64,000 nt of DNA, from positions 29,988,539 through 30,052,538 of the forward strand of contig NC_031496.1 of NCBI RefSeq assembly GCF_000237925.1, given 5' to 3'. The position numbers and the translations under genes are program-made. Under the pieces are notes generated by a model. The model had not been told where the DNA came from, did no database searches, and saw only the letters and a list, made by a program, of their open reading frames with translations. Within the stretch, counting starts at the first letter, position 1; every line of letters begins with the position of its first letter. Shown piece by piece: positions 33,661 to 52,581 of the stretch. Source of the stretch: Schistosoma mansoni. Lineage: Eukaryota > Platyhelminthes > Trematoda > Strigeidida > Schistosomatidae.

Positions 33661-35468
33661 TTGCTTAACCCAGAATCTTTACTTTCTGGATGTATGTTAT
33701 GTCTGAGCAGTCAGATGAAGTCTTTAGGCAAAATAAACAACCTATTGCTAATTTGATTAAGATAATGGTTTTAAATAGAGACAGGTAACTTTAGAGAGTT
33801 AAAACTCCACAATGCTTAGATCACCGAAGGGTAGGGTCTTCGTCCGCAATTGGAGTGTTTCTCTTCTAGGATTATTTGGGTTGGAACTCTTTCATTAATA
33901 ACTCGATACTCTCACAAGAGAATCATTGTGCCGTTGGAGTAGTCCAATCTAAAAAGCTTAGTATGAGGCGTGCGTTTTCCTTACTAACATGTACGGTAAA
34001 TTAGTTTCGAAGTCCCTCCTTTCTTTGCAGTAAAAAATGGATCTAGACGACCAAAAACTGCGGCATCTTTAGATTACCTGCAAAGCACTCCTCGGCGATC
34101 ATTCATGACTCGTTATTATTTTTCCGAAGCGTAACTTATGTGGCGAGATGTCAGGATTCGATGAGATGAAGTTAGATAGAGTAAAACCTTTTTCCGCCAC
34201 TCAACTTATCAGTTTTATACCTGCAAAGCATCTAAAGACGTCTTGGATAGTATCCCATGAGGTGTCTCATACGAGCCACTGTAGTTGAAGGTTCGTTTAT
34301 TTTTATTTATTTGTTATTTATTTATTATTATTAGCTTTATTCAATATTATATTTTTGGTACAATATGGAATTCTCGGCACAAAGTACTTCAACAAGTTTA
34401 CGTTTCTTACTTCTTCGTCCTTCCTGACGATAAATATTGAGTGATTGCCGGTTAGAAGTTAGCAGCCCAGTCAATCGACATCTGGATAATGTACATTCTT
34501 CTACATTCTTCGCTGTATATTGCCAGCAAACACGATATCTCTAATTAGGCCTTCTATAACCTTTACAGCGAAAAGTCTTACACTTTTCAGAAACGCACCT
34601 GAATAGGTTGTGCGATTAATAGGCATAATGATGTATTAAAACAAACGAAATTAGATAACTTGTTGAAATATCTAGATGACAGGAACAGGTAGCCCAGATG
34701 TTTAAACAGGCCGTTGTCTGTTAGTTAAGCGACTTCATAAATCTTTGAGAGGAACCCACTGATATCATCCAACTGATAGTGGATGAGGGAGTGAAGACTG
34801 TCAGCCCGCGGTTTCGAGTTATTCGTTACAAGAAAAACACGACTTATAGGCTAGTCAGGTATCAGGACCCCGAAAAATATCGACCCATCTTTCTACCTGA
34901 GAAAATTTTCCCAGAGCTGTAATCACCATAAAAAATAACGTTTCGTACGGCGCCTTGTATGGAAGCCCGTTGACACAAACTAAAAAAAATATATTAGTAA
35001 TAAACGTGCGTGACGAAACTTCAAAATGCTATACATATCAAAAAGGGATTATGTACTCGGATACTAAATAAGTGACCTTTTAAATATGATATGAAGCAGT
35101 TGATCAAAAGTGGCTTAACACCTGTTTTTTGAACTTGTCGATAAGGCAAAGTTTGAATCATCCAACCAAGTACTTTTTAAATATCAAGATATGAGATCAT
35201 ACTTATGCTTTAAACAGAAGATACTAGTTAAGTTGTCCACCAGAATCAGGAGATTCGTTATTAAGGCAAAACCGTTTTTGGAACCATCCAGTTTAGGTCA
35301 AAAGATCAGTGAAATAAAACTGAACCTTGATTAAATTCTCCATCATTCTGGATACATCCCTACCTTAAAAGAATAGTAATTGACTTTTAAATGTTTTGTC
35401 GAAATGTCACATGACAAACTATTACCACTGCCATGTCATAACCTAACGTTGTGTTACCTTTATTTCAG
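33661..35468. other. No gene recognised
   Basis: AT-rich, with a TTTATTTATTTGTTATTTATTTATTATTA simple stretch near 34300-34330. No domain, LTR or tail was identified. Confidence 0.35.
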
Positions 35469-35569
35469 CTCCTGAGTGCAGCCATTCCGTCAGTTCCGAT
35501 ATTCTTTGTTATGACAAGCAGTACCTAAAATTAGTACTAAGATGCAAAGTCCTCATACAAAAGCTCTAA
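35469..35569 (+). pseudogene. Possible orphan terminal exon
   Basis: After a good acceptor (CTTTATTTCAG) a 33-codon frame runs in phase 2 to a TAA, reading P-E-C-S-H-S-V-S-S-D-I-L-C-Y-D-K-Q-Y-L-K and onwards to K-V-L-I-Q-K-L. Codon choice and composition look protein-like. I do not recognise the protein, and no upstream exon was found nearby. It may be a chance frame. Confidence 0.25.
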
Positions 35570-37815
35570 ACCAGCTACTGAATGAGAACTATAATAATAA
35601 AGGAACAAGTTTTACCGGGTTAAACCAATTTACACGGATGAGCATTTACTTATATACATATGTTTACGCCTCGGTCAATCACATTCATCATTGCAAGATT
35701 TCGAATCATCAAGAAGTGGATCCTTGGTTGACGTTTCCTGCCGGAATGTAGCCCTCGTTCTATTGATAGAAGAAACCAGACCAATAGTGAATAGGTCTTT
35801 ATTTAGTTAGTGGGACAGTCAAGGTTGATCGTGAGGTTACCTTTCCAAACACACAAAATTTTTCATTACTCCATATAAGATAACAGGAAACACAATGCCT
35901 ATACGAAGTAAGGAAGACAATAAATGCTTAGTTGTTTGAGGTCAATTCTTAACTAATCGACCAAAGTTGTTACAGACCCACCATGACATTATTGGATGCT
36001 AAAGAAAAAGGACAGCTTGACTACCACGATTGAGTAGACCAGGCTACGAATTTATTCTGTGGGATAACTTCAACACAATGTTGATTAACTTACGACGTTA
36101 CATGTCCAACTAGGTAGTGGATCAAGACTATCAGTAAGGAAACATAATTAAGCTTGTTATATCTATTGTAGTCAAAATTTATAAAGAGAGAGGAAATTTA
36201 TAGGCGGTAAGTAATGTTGTGGAGCATTCCAAACCAAAGATTGCATGACTTTGGAAAGTTCTGAAAGAAGAAATACCGACGGGTACTTACCTCAGTAGCC
36301 TCTTTTGAAGAGTGGAATGTTGCGTGCTAACTTCCCGTTATTATTATGCGGATATATTTCTGATATAGCGGATAATCACCATTTTTACAGGGATGACCAA
36401 CAATATACAATATGGGTTTGCAGAAAGGAAATCGCCCAAGTGGGATCATAAAATAAATGAAATCATTGAAAATATATATTAGAGTACTAATGCAGATATA
36501 CCAACAAGTCAACAAATAAATTTGTGCGTTAGTAATGTACTTTGAATTAACTATTGATACAACCCACTTTAAAGATGGAACTCCGTACAAACTGTCAACT
36601 TGGCGACACACATCTGGCTTAAGCACCACAAGTTCGTGTTTGAACTTGTCGCTGAAAAAGAGAGAGAGGTAAGAGGATCTGCGAAACCAAAAAGAAAGAG
36701 AGTAGACAAAACCTGATTTCCTGAAATGTAATGTCTGTGTTTTTAGGTGTAAGGCTTTTACTTTCACAGTATCGAAATAAATCATGTCTTGCAAGTAAAT
36801 CTCTTTTAGGTGTTGCAGTTCTTAGTAGAACAATCCATAACTTAAGTTAAATTTTGAGATGTCTGAAAGAGGTCACCTAGTGAGCTCGAAGGCACGGGTT
36901 ACGGGTGAAATTTTGATAGTTTTCAAGCACCAACTAACTAGGAGCTTCTCAGAACCAGTGTTACCGATGGTTAGTCATTTGAACTAAAAGATCCCGAAGC
37001 ACCATATTTGACTTGTCAGAATTACAGAGTAAGCTTCTCGCGTTGGCGAAGAATCTACCGGACAGCTTATTCTGATACGGATATCTGTCTTTGTCATCAA
37101 TCCGCGCCAAAATATTCATAGCTTGTTTAGAACACCCGTACATCCTCTTTTAGTTAGTTACACCTGGTAGTACCTTTTTAGTCCTAACAAAATGATGGTG
37201 CAATAACGTCTAACCTAAAGTTAACCACATAATTTCTTCGCTATAATTTGTTGGTCCTGGTTTACGTTTCCAGGTGTTTGTAGTATCCAATGAAGTTGGT
37301 TTAACCAACTGACTGAAGCGGTTTTAGCGAACTCGATAACTATTTACGGGTAGGAACATCATCTATTTGGTATTTCATGAGGCATAAGACTAGTAGGTAG
37401 CAGTATGAAAATTATAACATTAGAATGAGGAGAAGCGATCAAAATATGATGTTCATGAGAATTCCGGAAATTGATTAGACAAACAAACCAATGAGCCAAA
37501 GCGTAAGAATAATTAGTTGAGAGATAACAAGAAGCAAAGTTGAGGGGATAATTTGATAAAAATAATAACTAAAACTATCAACATAGTAATTATATATGTA
37601 TTGAGAGACATGCGCCAGACTAGACCATGGTGAGAAAGTGTGAATTTAAACAGATGCTTACTATTTGATATGGGACCAGTCGAGGATCGCCTTGTGTGAT
37701 GGTAGAGTCTGCTCTAGGTAGCAATTTTCGCGACGGTGGCCCAAGATGACTAATGTCACAAATTAACATCAATCTGCCTCTTGATTATTTGTATTGTAAC
37801 GAGAACACACAATTT
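35570..37815. other. No gene recognised
   Basis: The - strand frame 36794-36327 (155 aa) is hydrophobic in its second half but has no recognisable domain and lies in AT-rich repeat-like DNA, so I do not call it a gene. About 37170-37325 resembles the repeat at 28680-28860. GCGACGGTGGCCCAAGATGAC at 37730-37750 is reminiscent of a primer site beside the solo LTR. Confidence 0.35.
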
Positions 37816-38292
37816 TAGTGGCCCTATACCTAACTCCAATCACATTGTATGCTGACTGTTATAGAAATATACACTTCGCAAGCCCTCGTATGTTTTTACC
37901 AACCTAAATCATGTTAGAGAATAACGGGACAAAATATACAAATACGAAAATGAAATTTGAATACGTATATTTCGTACACTCATTGGTTGTAACAGGCAAT
38001 CCGAGAAACAAAGTGGGGAAAGCGAAACGAAACTAGACAAGGTGACGCACAGAGGAGAAGGCGATTAAATCAACTCGTCTTGGTCAAGCGTGACTCAGTA
38101 TTTTCATTCATACGAAAATAAATCACAGACACATAATGAATAGGGTAAGCAATTAACGCGCGATCACACAAAGTCAAGGTGAATAAGCGAGTAAGTGACA
38201 AGGTCGAAATGTGGCTCGAGAAGAATGAATAAAGTGGCCAGTCCAGAAGCTAGAATAACCTGCGTGGGCTTGATATAGCACCAGACGCTACA
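37816..38292 (-). mobile_element. Solo LTR related to the 28.9-31.7 kb element
   Basis: On the - strand it begins TGTAGCGTCTGGTGCTATAT and shares GTTATTCTAGCTTCTGGAC and ACTCGCTTATTCACCTTGACT with LTR1 and LTR2. It then shares CATTTTCGTATTTG with the 3' half of LTR2 only, and ends GGGCCACTA. It thus resembles LTR2 along its whole length. Considerable divergence makes it an old insertion. Confidence 0.65.
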
Positions 38293-39927
38293 TAATAAGT
38301 GTTGATAGGCTTAAATATGCTTATCTACATGATGAACCATCATATGTGGTATCTGTATATCTGAGCATGCGACAACGAGAACTATCCATAGAGTAATAAA
38401 CAGGTCAAATGAGCACAAGTTTAATCCTAACAATGCACGACATGTATTTCACTATTTCATCGGGTAAAAAGCCAAAACAAAAATCGGAACCGTTTTATGT
38501 GGTTGGTCTACAACGTCCAGACTATTTTATTGTATCTGAGAGGGCCATAAGACTTTTGAAGCCGAATTCAGTAATTTCAGAGTAGTAGCATATACAAGGC
38601 CTTAAAACCTACAATTCAAGATGTCTGCTGGTTTTTGCCTAACACTAGGATACAAGGTATAGATTGAATATATTCCTATACTTGTAGCCTAACTTCACTG
38701 TGTCAGTCACTTAACCGCTACACAGATACTTTGATTTTATGGGAACAGAAACAGGTTGACCTAGCTTGCAGTAACCACCCATCATGATTTAAAGACCGAA
38801 CGATGAAAGCTCCATGACCAAACCACCCAACTCAGAGAACAAAACTCCATCAAAATCGACTTCATTTTAGTACAAAAAGAACGATGATTAATTGTGCCTA
38901 TAATTGAGATTCTATGGCTTTGTCGACTCATATTTGGCACCCAAATAAGATTCGGTATCTTATAAGGATTATAAAATTGTGAAATTGTTCGGTCATTGTA
39001 CTCTTGAGTATATATTTGATTAGGTTCCAAGCAGAAATCTGAGCAAAGTGCAACCTGACCACCTACATCAGTTTCTCTATCATCTCGAGGCAGAGATGTC
39101 TCGTATTTGGCTGGCATCCAGTCATTAATTCAAAAGACCCCTGTATTTCCATAATGGTTACTAAATGGTAATTATGTTACGCAGTTACTTAGCTCACGTG
39201 GTTCATCCATAGGACCGATTTGGAAAAGAGCTCCGACTCCTGATCAGTCTTTTAACTTGCTGTAAAATTTATTTTACTGACAATGAATCAATGGAAAGTC
39301 ATTTACAACAAGTGTTTGAATATTGTCATATAATGAACGTCTGACCTAGGATTCATTTTAAAAGCCTGTTAAGATGCCGTCGGATGTAAGTGGAGTTGGT
39401 TTCTGTCTCTTAAAGACAATTCCTTTTGCGATGTCATGAAATCCTTTTCTATCATACTGAGAGATGAAAACACCGTTCAGTAACAAAAATGGACTCATTG
39501 GTATTTTATAGGCATATAAACGGCTATTAAGAAATAAAGAATGTCGAGATGTTCCTAAGAACTGATACCTGAAACATATAAAATATAATATTTTTATCTT
39601 TAAAAAACGGTAATTGCAAATAAATTCCTGACATATTCTCCGTTTGACCCTCTCCTTGTTATTTTGAAAGAAGGTATCTTCGTGGCTACCTACTTTGGGA
39701 AGTATGACACAAAGATAATATTGTTAATTGTCACTTTATACATACTGTATGAGGATATTTTTACTAACTTAAGCTCCTGTTGTGCAACATAAGATGTCTC
39801 GATTTCATATTATTATTATTTGTCATGTTTTGTTCATGTGTGTGATTAAAGTGTTTATGATCTCACTGGGTCTCAAATTGGTATTTTCTGTCGCTTTGAT
39901 GCGTTTTAGACTTCCAGTCTTTTTAAG
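38293..39927. other. Region upstream of UGP; first UGP exon expected here or further left
   Basis: The UGP reading frame needs at least one more upstream exon ending in phase 1. I found no convincing ATG exon in this stretch. The - strand frame 39117-38782 (111 aa) has no known domain. Confidence 0.35.
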
Positions 39928-48860
<8,933 letters not shown>

Positions 48861-49199
48861 ATACGATACATTTTAAGTCCGATGAAGCATTACACTTTAT
48901 TAATATATAATATAACACATTAGGACAATGTACACGTTCATTTTGGTGCTTTCATTATCACTATTATTATTCTTATTAGTGTAATTCATTTTAATATCCA
49001 TTCAATTTTCTTATTGATAACTTCATTTCATTTTACCCTGATATCTAAACTGATTCAAGTACATATAATTTATACTTTTTGAAGCTTTCATTGCCATTGG
49101 ATGGAGAATGATGATCTTTTTTTGCATCATTTTGTTTATAATTTTAAGTAGGAAACACACTACAAATTTAAATATAATAATAATAATATTGTCATTTTA
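48861..49199. other. UGP 3' UTR and downstream spacer
   Basis: AT-rich, with (ATT)n and (AATAAT)n stretches after the UGP stop codon. No clear canonical polyadenylation signal was pinned down. Confidence 0.4.
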
Positions 49200-49610
49200 C
49201 TCGTGATTATTTATTGGGATGGGGGATTTACGCCTGTTACCCCTCGTGGAGGAAGCATAGGCCGCTCACCAGCTTTCTCCATCCAACTCTGTCCAGGGCA
49301 ATCATTTCCAGTTAACATTCATCCTTTTCATATCTGCTTCTATTTCCCGGCGTAATGTGTTCTTTGGCCTTCCTCTTTTTCGTTTCCCTTCCGGATTCCA
49401 AGTTAGGGATTGCCTCGTGATACAGTTTGGTGATTTCCTCAATGTATGTCCGATCCACTTCCAACTTCTTTTCCTAATTTCCTCTTTAGCTGGAAGCTGG
49501 TTTATCTTCTCCCATAAAACGCTGTTGATGGTAGTATCCGGCCAATGGATGTTGAGTATTTTGCGTAAACAACTGTTTATAAATATTTGTACCTTCTTGA
49601 CGATGGAGAT
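49200..49610 (-). mobile_element. SR2/RTE-like element, 3' end
   Basis: The - strand carries the RT C-terminus of the SR2-like family: the region encoding W-P-D-T near 49540, a W-K-W-I-G/R-H-like stretch near 49450, [11 protein letters not shown] near 49360 and the last residues near 49215. It matches 8500-8900 (-) and 57880-58750 (+). It faces the UGP 3' end. Confidence 0.7.
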
Positions 49611-49758
49611 TATTTATTGAGATCGGATTTATTTGTTATCATTTAAGTATAACAAATTCTGTTGGGTTCTGTTAATTGAATATTAAAGATTAAACTTTTT
49701 ATTTTCATAGTTGAAAGCGTGAGTCAATTGAAGCTAGACCACCAGGGAAAACCTTCAA

Positions 49759-49804
49759 GCACTGGACGGTCGTTTCGGTATATTGTGGGACTCCTCAGCA
49801 GTGC
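49759..49804 (-). ncRNA. Hammerhead ribozyme (left arm)
   Basis: - strand: stem I GCACTG pairs perfectly with CAGTGC; core CTGAGGA; GAAA; stem III ACG-AC-CGT; cleavage triplet GTC before CAGTGC. Stem II (GTCCCACAATATACC) is weakened compared with the GTCC/GGAC of other copies, so activity is uncertain. Confidence 0.7.
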
Positions 49805-49915
49805 GTATCCACGACCTCGCCTCGCGAGATTCGAACCCAGGTCTATCGGTTAAGTGTTCTGGCACGAGACTAGTAGGTCCTGGGTTTAAATCTCGCGAGG
49901 CGAGGTCGTGGATAC

Positions 49916-49961
49916 GCCCTGCTGAGGAGTCCCACAATAGAACGAAACGACCGTCCAGTGC
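49916..49961 (+). ncRNA. Hammerhead ribozyme (right arm)
   Basis: Core CTGAGGA, GAAA and cleavage triplet GTC are all intact. Stem I GCCCTG/CAGTGC has one mismatch, and stem II GTCC/GAAC has one C-A mismatch. Confidence 0.7.
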
Positions 49962-49997
49962 TTGAAAGTTTTCCCTGGTGGTCTAGCTTCAATTGAC

Positions 49998-50197
49998 NNN
50001 NNNNNNNNNNNNNNNNNNNNNNNNNNNNNNNNNNNNNNNNNNNNNNNNNNNNNNNNNNNNNNNNNNNNNNNNNNNNNNNNNNNNNNNNNNNNNNNNNNNN
50101 NNNNNNNNNNNNNNNNNNNNNNNNNNNNNNNNNNNNNNNNNNNNNNNNNNNNNNNNNNNNNNNNNNNNNNNNNNNNNNNNNNNNNNNNNNNNNNNNN
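49998..50197. other. Assembly gap, 200 N
   Basis: Exactly 200 N. It begins at the end of a hammerhead SINE whose last 85 bases recur identically at 50833-50917. Confidence 0.99.
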
Positions 50198-50287
50198 AAT
50201 TTTATATATTGTGATATACCTTTTTTCACCGAATTTTTTTTCTCAGGATATATTTTAATTAGACATCTTTCGTTGAGCTATATTACT

Positions 50288-50830
50288 ATGACAGGAACAC
50301 TCACCCACAAGGTCTTTAAGTTAAAGTCTATTCCCCCTATTTCGATTCAGTTAACGCCATTTTGGCCCGACAATATCGAGTCCTGGTTCTGCTATGCAGA
50401 AGCCGATTTTTGCATGCACGGAATCACGGACTCGCGCACACGTTTCCTCGCGGTAGTTAAGGCGTTACCGCGCGAGTTTAACAGGTACGTAACACCTAGT
50501 ATGTTTACTAGTGATGTTTCCGAACCTTACGAATCGCTTAAGCTATCGATTTTAAAACGAGGAGACCTAACTGATCGACAACGGTTAGACCAACTCCTTA
50601 ACAATATCGACTTACAACATGGTTCTGCGACGGACATGTTGCTTAGAATGAGAGAAGTCATCGGCCAACGAACTTTCGATGATGGCCTATTTCGACAACT
50701 TTTCTTGTCTAAACTCCCTCAACAGGTGCAGGCAGTGCTTGTTTCATTTCAAAACAATGCCATAGATGAACTAGCTGCATCTGCCGATCGAATCTTGGAA
50801 ATCACCAAATTTTCTAAGGCCGAGGTTTTT
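50288..50830 (+). pseudogene. Gypsy-type Gag N-terminal region
   Basis: From the ATG at 50288 an open frame reads M-T-G-T-L-T-H-K-V-F and then P-F-W-P-D-N-I-E-S-W-F, L-P-R-E-F-N-R-Y-V, E-P-Y-E-S-L-K, Q-R-L-D-Q-L-L, L-F-R-Q-L-F-L-S-K-L-P and A-A-S-A-D-R-I-L-E. This is the capsid-like Gag domain of invertebrate Gypsy elements ('PPFW....W....E..F ... D.LF...FL..LP'). After about 181 codons it runs straight into a hammerhead SINE end and stops at 50843. No zinc knuckle, protease or RT follows. The 5' side lies against the N gap. It is either a truncated element or half of a misjoined contig. Confidence 0.75.
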
Positions 50831-50832
50831 AC

Positions 50833-50922
50833 TACGCCCTGCTGAGGAGTCCCACAATAGAACGAAACGACCGTCCAGTGCTTGAAAGTTTTCCCTGGTG
50901 GTCTAGCTTCAATTGACTCATG
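50833..50922 (+). mobile_element. Hammerhead SINE 3' part, copy after Gag
   Basis: Identical over 85 bases to 49913-49997 (TACGCCCTGCTGAGGAG to CTTCAATTGAC), then ends in TCATG. It lacks the tRNA-like head and directly abuts the Gag frame. The hammerhead itself spans 50836-50881 with intact CTGAGGA, GAAA and GTC. Confidence 0.8.
50836..50881 (+). ncRNA. Hammerhead ribozyme
   Basis: Same sequence as the right-arm ribozyme at 49916-49961: intact core, one mismatch each in stems I and II. Confidence 0.7.
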
Positions 50923-51333
50923 CTGATAGTGTCTGGCCATCGGATCCGAAGTATCTTGCGTTTTTATTTAAGTTTTCGTATAGAAGTTGATTTAGGTGTT
51001 GATTAATTTATTTGACTGAAATTTTTCTTTTATAAACAAAGGGAAACTGTCACTATTATCAATTTGTGTGACAGACGAAGGTAATTCAAGCGTGAAATGA
51101 TCACTATACAGGTTGTATATGTGTGTTTATAATTTGTGCCTACTTTAAAATGAATGAACAATTTTGATATTATTCGTAAATTTGTCTAAACAGTATGAAA
51201 GGGTATGAGGAAATGTTTTCAGTATTTTATATATTAACACACCTACTGAATGTTTTTCGCTCTATTATTAATCATCTTAATCTAACAACTGGACTAAAGT
51301 CTTACTCAAAGATGTCTGTTCAACCTAAAATTT
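50923..51333. other. Small SR2-like scrap and spacer
   Basis: 50923-50965 (TGCTGATAGTGTCTGGCCATCGGATCCGAAGTATCTTGCG) matches the reverse strand of the SR2-like element at 49530-49570. The rest, to 51333, is AT-rich and unassigned. Confidence 0.45.
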
Positions 51334-52090
51334 CAGTCAGTCAGTCAGTCACAACGTAGAACTTCGTACGTACGTACATCAGTTCGAGTTGCCATACCAA
51401 ATTAGCACAGAGAAGAAGTTGTCGATTCAAATCCCATAGTGGTAGAAGTAGTAAGAGTATAAACATTATGTGAAAGATTAGGATTTGAAGATGTTATTCA
51501 AGGAGTATAATACAGTGAAATAAATTTGAAAAGAGAAAAAGGATAGGGACATGAGGAATTCAGAGAATTAGAATTCGGTAGAACACAAAGAGTGAATGCA
51601 CCTTCGCCATTGCAAACGATTTTGAGCCATGTCATTCAAGGTCTCTAACCATCGGTTGCTATCATCTCGCGAATCTCAACCAGGTAGTCTACACCTACCA
51701 ACATGGCTCGGTCCACTTGTCAGTGACTTCATGGAATTGTGCCACGTTTTGGTCTGGCCACCCCTAGCTTTCTTCCAACCTACTCTTACACCATAAAACA
51801 TCGCACGTCGGGGCAGTCGGTGGTTGGGCATACGTAACACGTGTCGCAGCCATCTCAACTGATGAAGTTTCACTACTTCATCAATCGATTTGCCATCCTT
51901 ACCTAGTACCCGTATCCTAACAACTGCATTACTTACCCGGTGGTCCCAGGATATACGAGCAATGCGTCGAAGACACCTATGATCGAATACTAGTAGCCTA
52001 CGAATATCCTCTACTTTTATCGGCGATGTTTCACTGCCATAAAGTAGGACGGAACGAACTGCTGCACAGTAAACTTGTCCTTTTGTTGCT
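51334..52090 (-). mobile_element. Family B 3' end, long fragment
   Basis: The - strand encodes the last third of the family B ORF: V-Y-C-A-A-V-R-S-V-L-L-Y near 52060, F-D-H-R-C-L-R-R-I-A near 51960, L-H-Q-L-R-W-L-R-H-V-L-R-M near 51860, G-G-Q-T-K-T-W-H near 51755. The 3' UTR ends in the GACT repeat 51334-51350. Very similar to 20090-20870 (+) and 11326-11916 (-). Broken by a stop within the C-terminal domain. Confidence 0.85.
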
Positions 52091-52581
52091 AAAATTTAAC
52101 AAAGCAACAACATATTTTGTATACGATTACTAATAATGAGTCGATTATATCAAAATTCGAATAGAAGGAAATCTGAGATAACTAATTTTCGATATCATAA
52201 AATGGAAGATGAGAAATATACCTTTGATAAATAACAAATTACGTTCGTTGGTTAATGTTTTATATTTTACTTTATCCCAATCATGTCCTGGTAAAGATGC
52301 TTGATCATCAATTAAATGAGTCTCATTATAGTAATGATTTGATTAGTACAGGATTGTAATACAATATATCAGTAGAAATCAGCTTAAAATGATGAATTCA
52401 AACGACAGTAAGGAAAGAGATAAATATTTATTTATTTATTATGCAGATTAAACAAAATAAAAGTAAACCCGAGCGAATTCACATATGGATTGTTGAAAAT
52501 TTTGGTAACTGTGCAAATACGAAGTTTTGAATTGATGATTTATCTGATTGACGATTGGAATTGTTTTCAGACTTCAGGAAT
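52091..52581. other. Downstream of C2CD5, nothing recognised
   Basis: AT-rich; one - strand stretch near 52230-52330 is open but has no supportable splice phase with C2CD5. Confidence 0.35.

Larger units (their letters stand above)
49706..49997. mobile_element. Head-to-head pair of hammerhead SINEs
   Basis: Left arm (- strand): GAGTCAATTGAAGCTAGACC, hammerhead 49759-49804, then CCTCGCGAGATTCGAACCCAGG, whose reverse is a Pol III B-box. Right arm (+ strand): CCTGGGTTTAAATCTCGCGAGG (diverged B-box), hammerhead 49916-49961, GGTCTAGCTTCAATTGAC. The arms are inverted copies over about 115 bases each, with a 45-base centre. Each arm has the order tRNA-like head, hammerhead, tail. The right arm ends at the N gap. 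Confidence 0.8.

Noticed and set aside
36327-36794. 155-aa minus-strand frame with hydrophobic stretches, as a membrane protein gene
   Set aside because: No splice context, no recognisable domain and AT-rich surroundings; hydrophobicity follows from T-rich codons.
52200-52340. Minus-strand open stretch with D-W-D-K-V, as a further C2CD5 exon
   Set aside because: No acceptor in the phase required after 52582-52791, which already ends in a stop after the conserved C-terminal motif.
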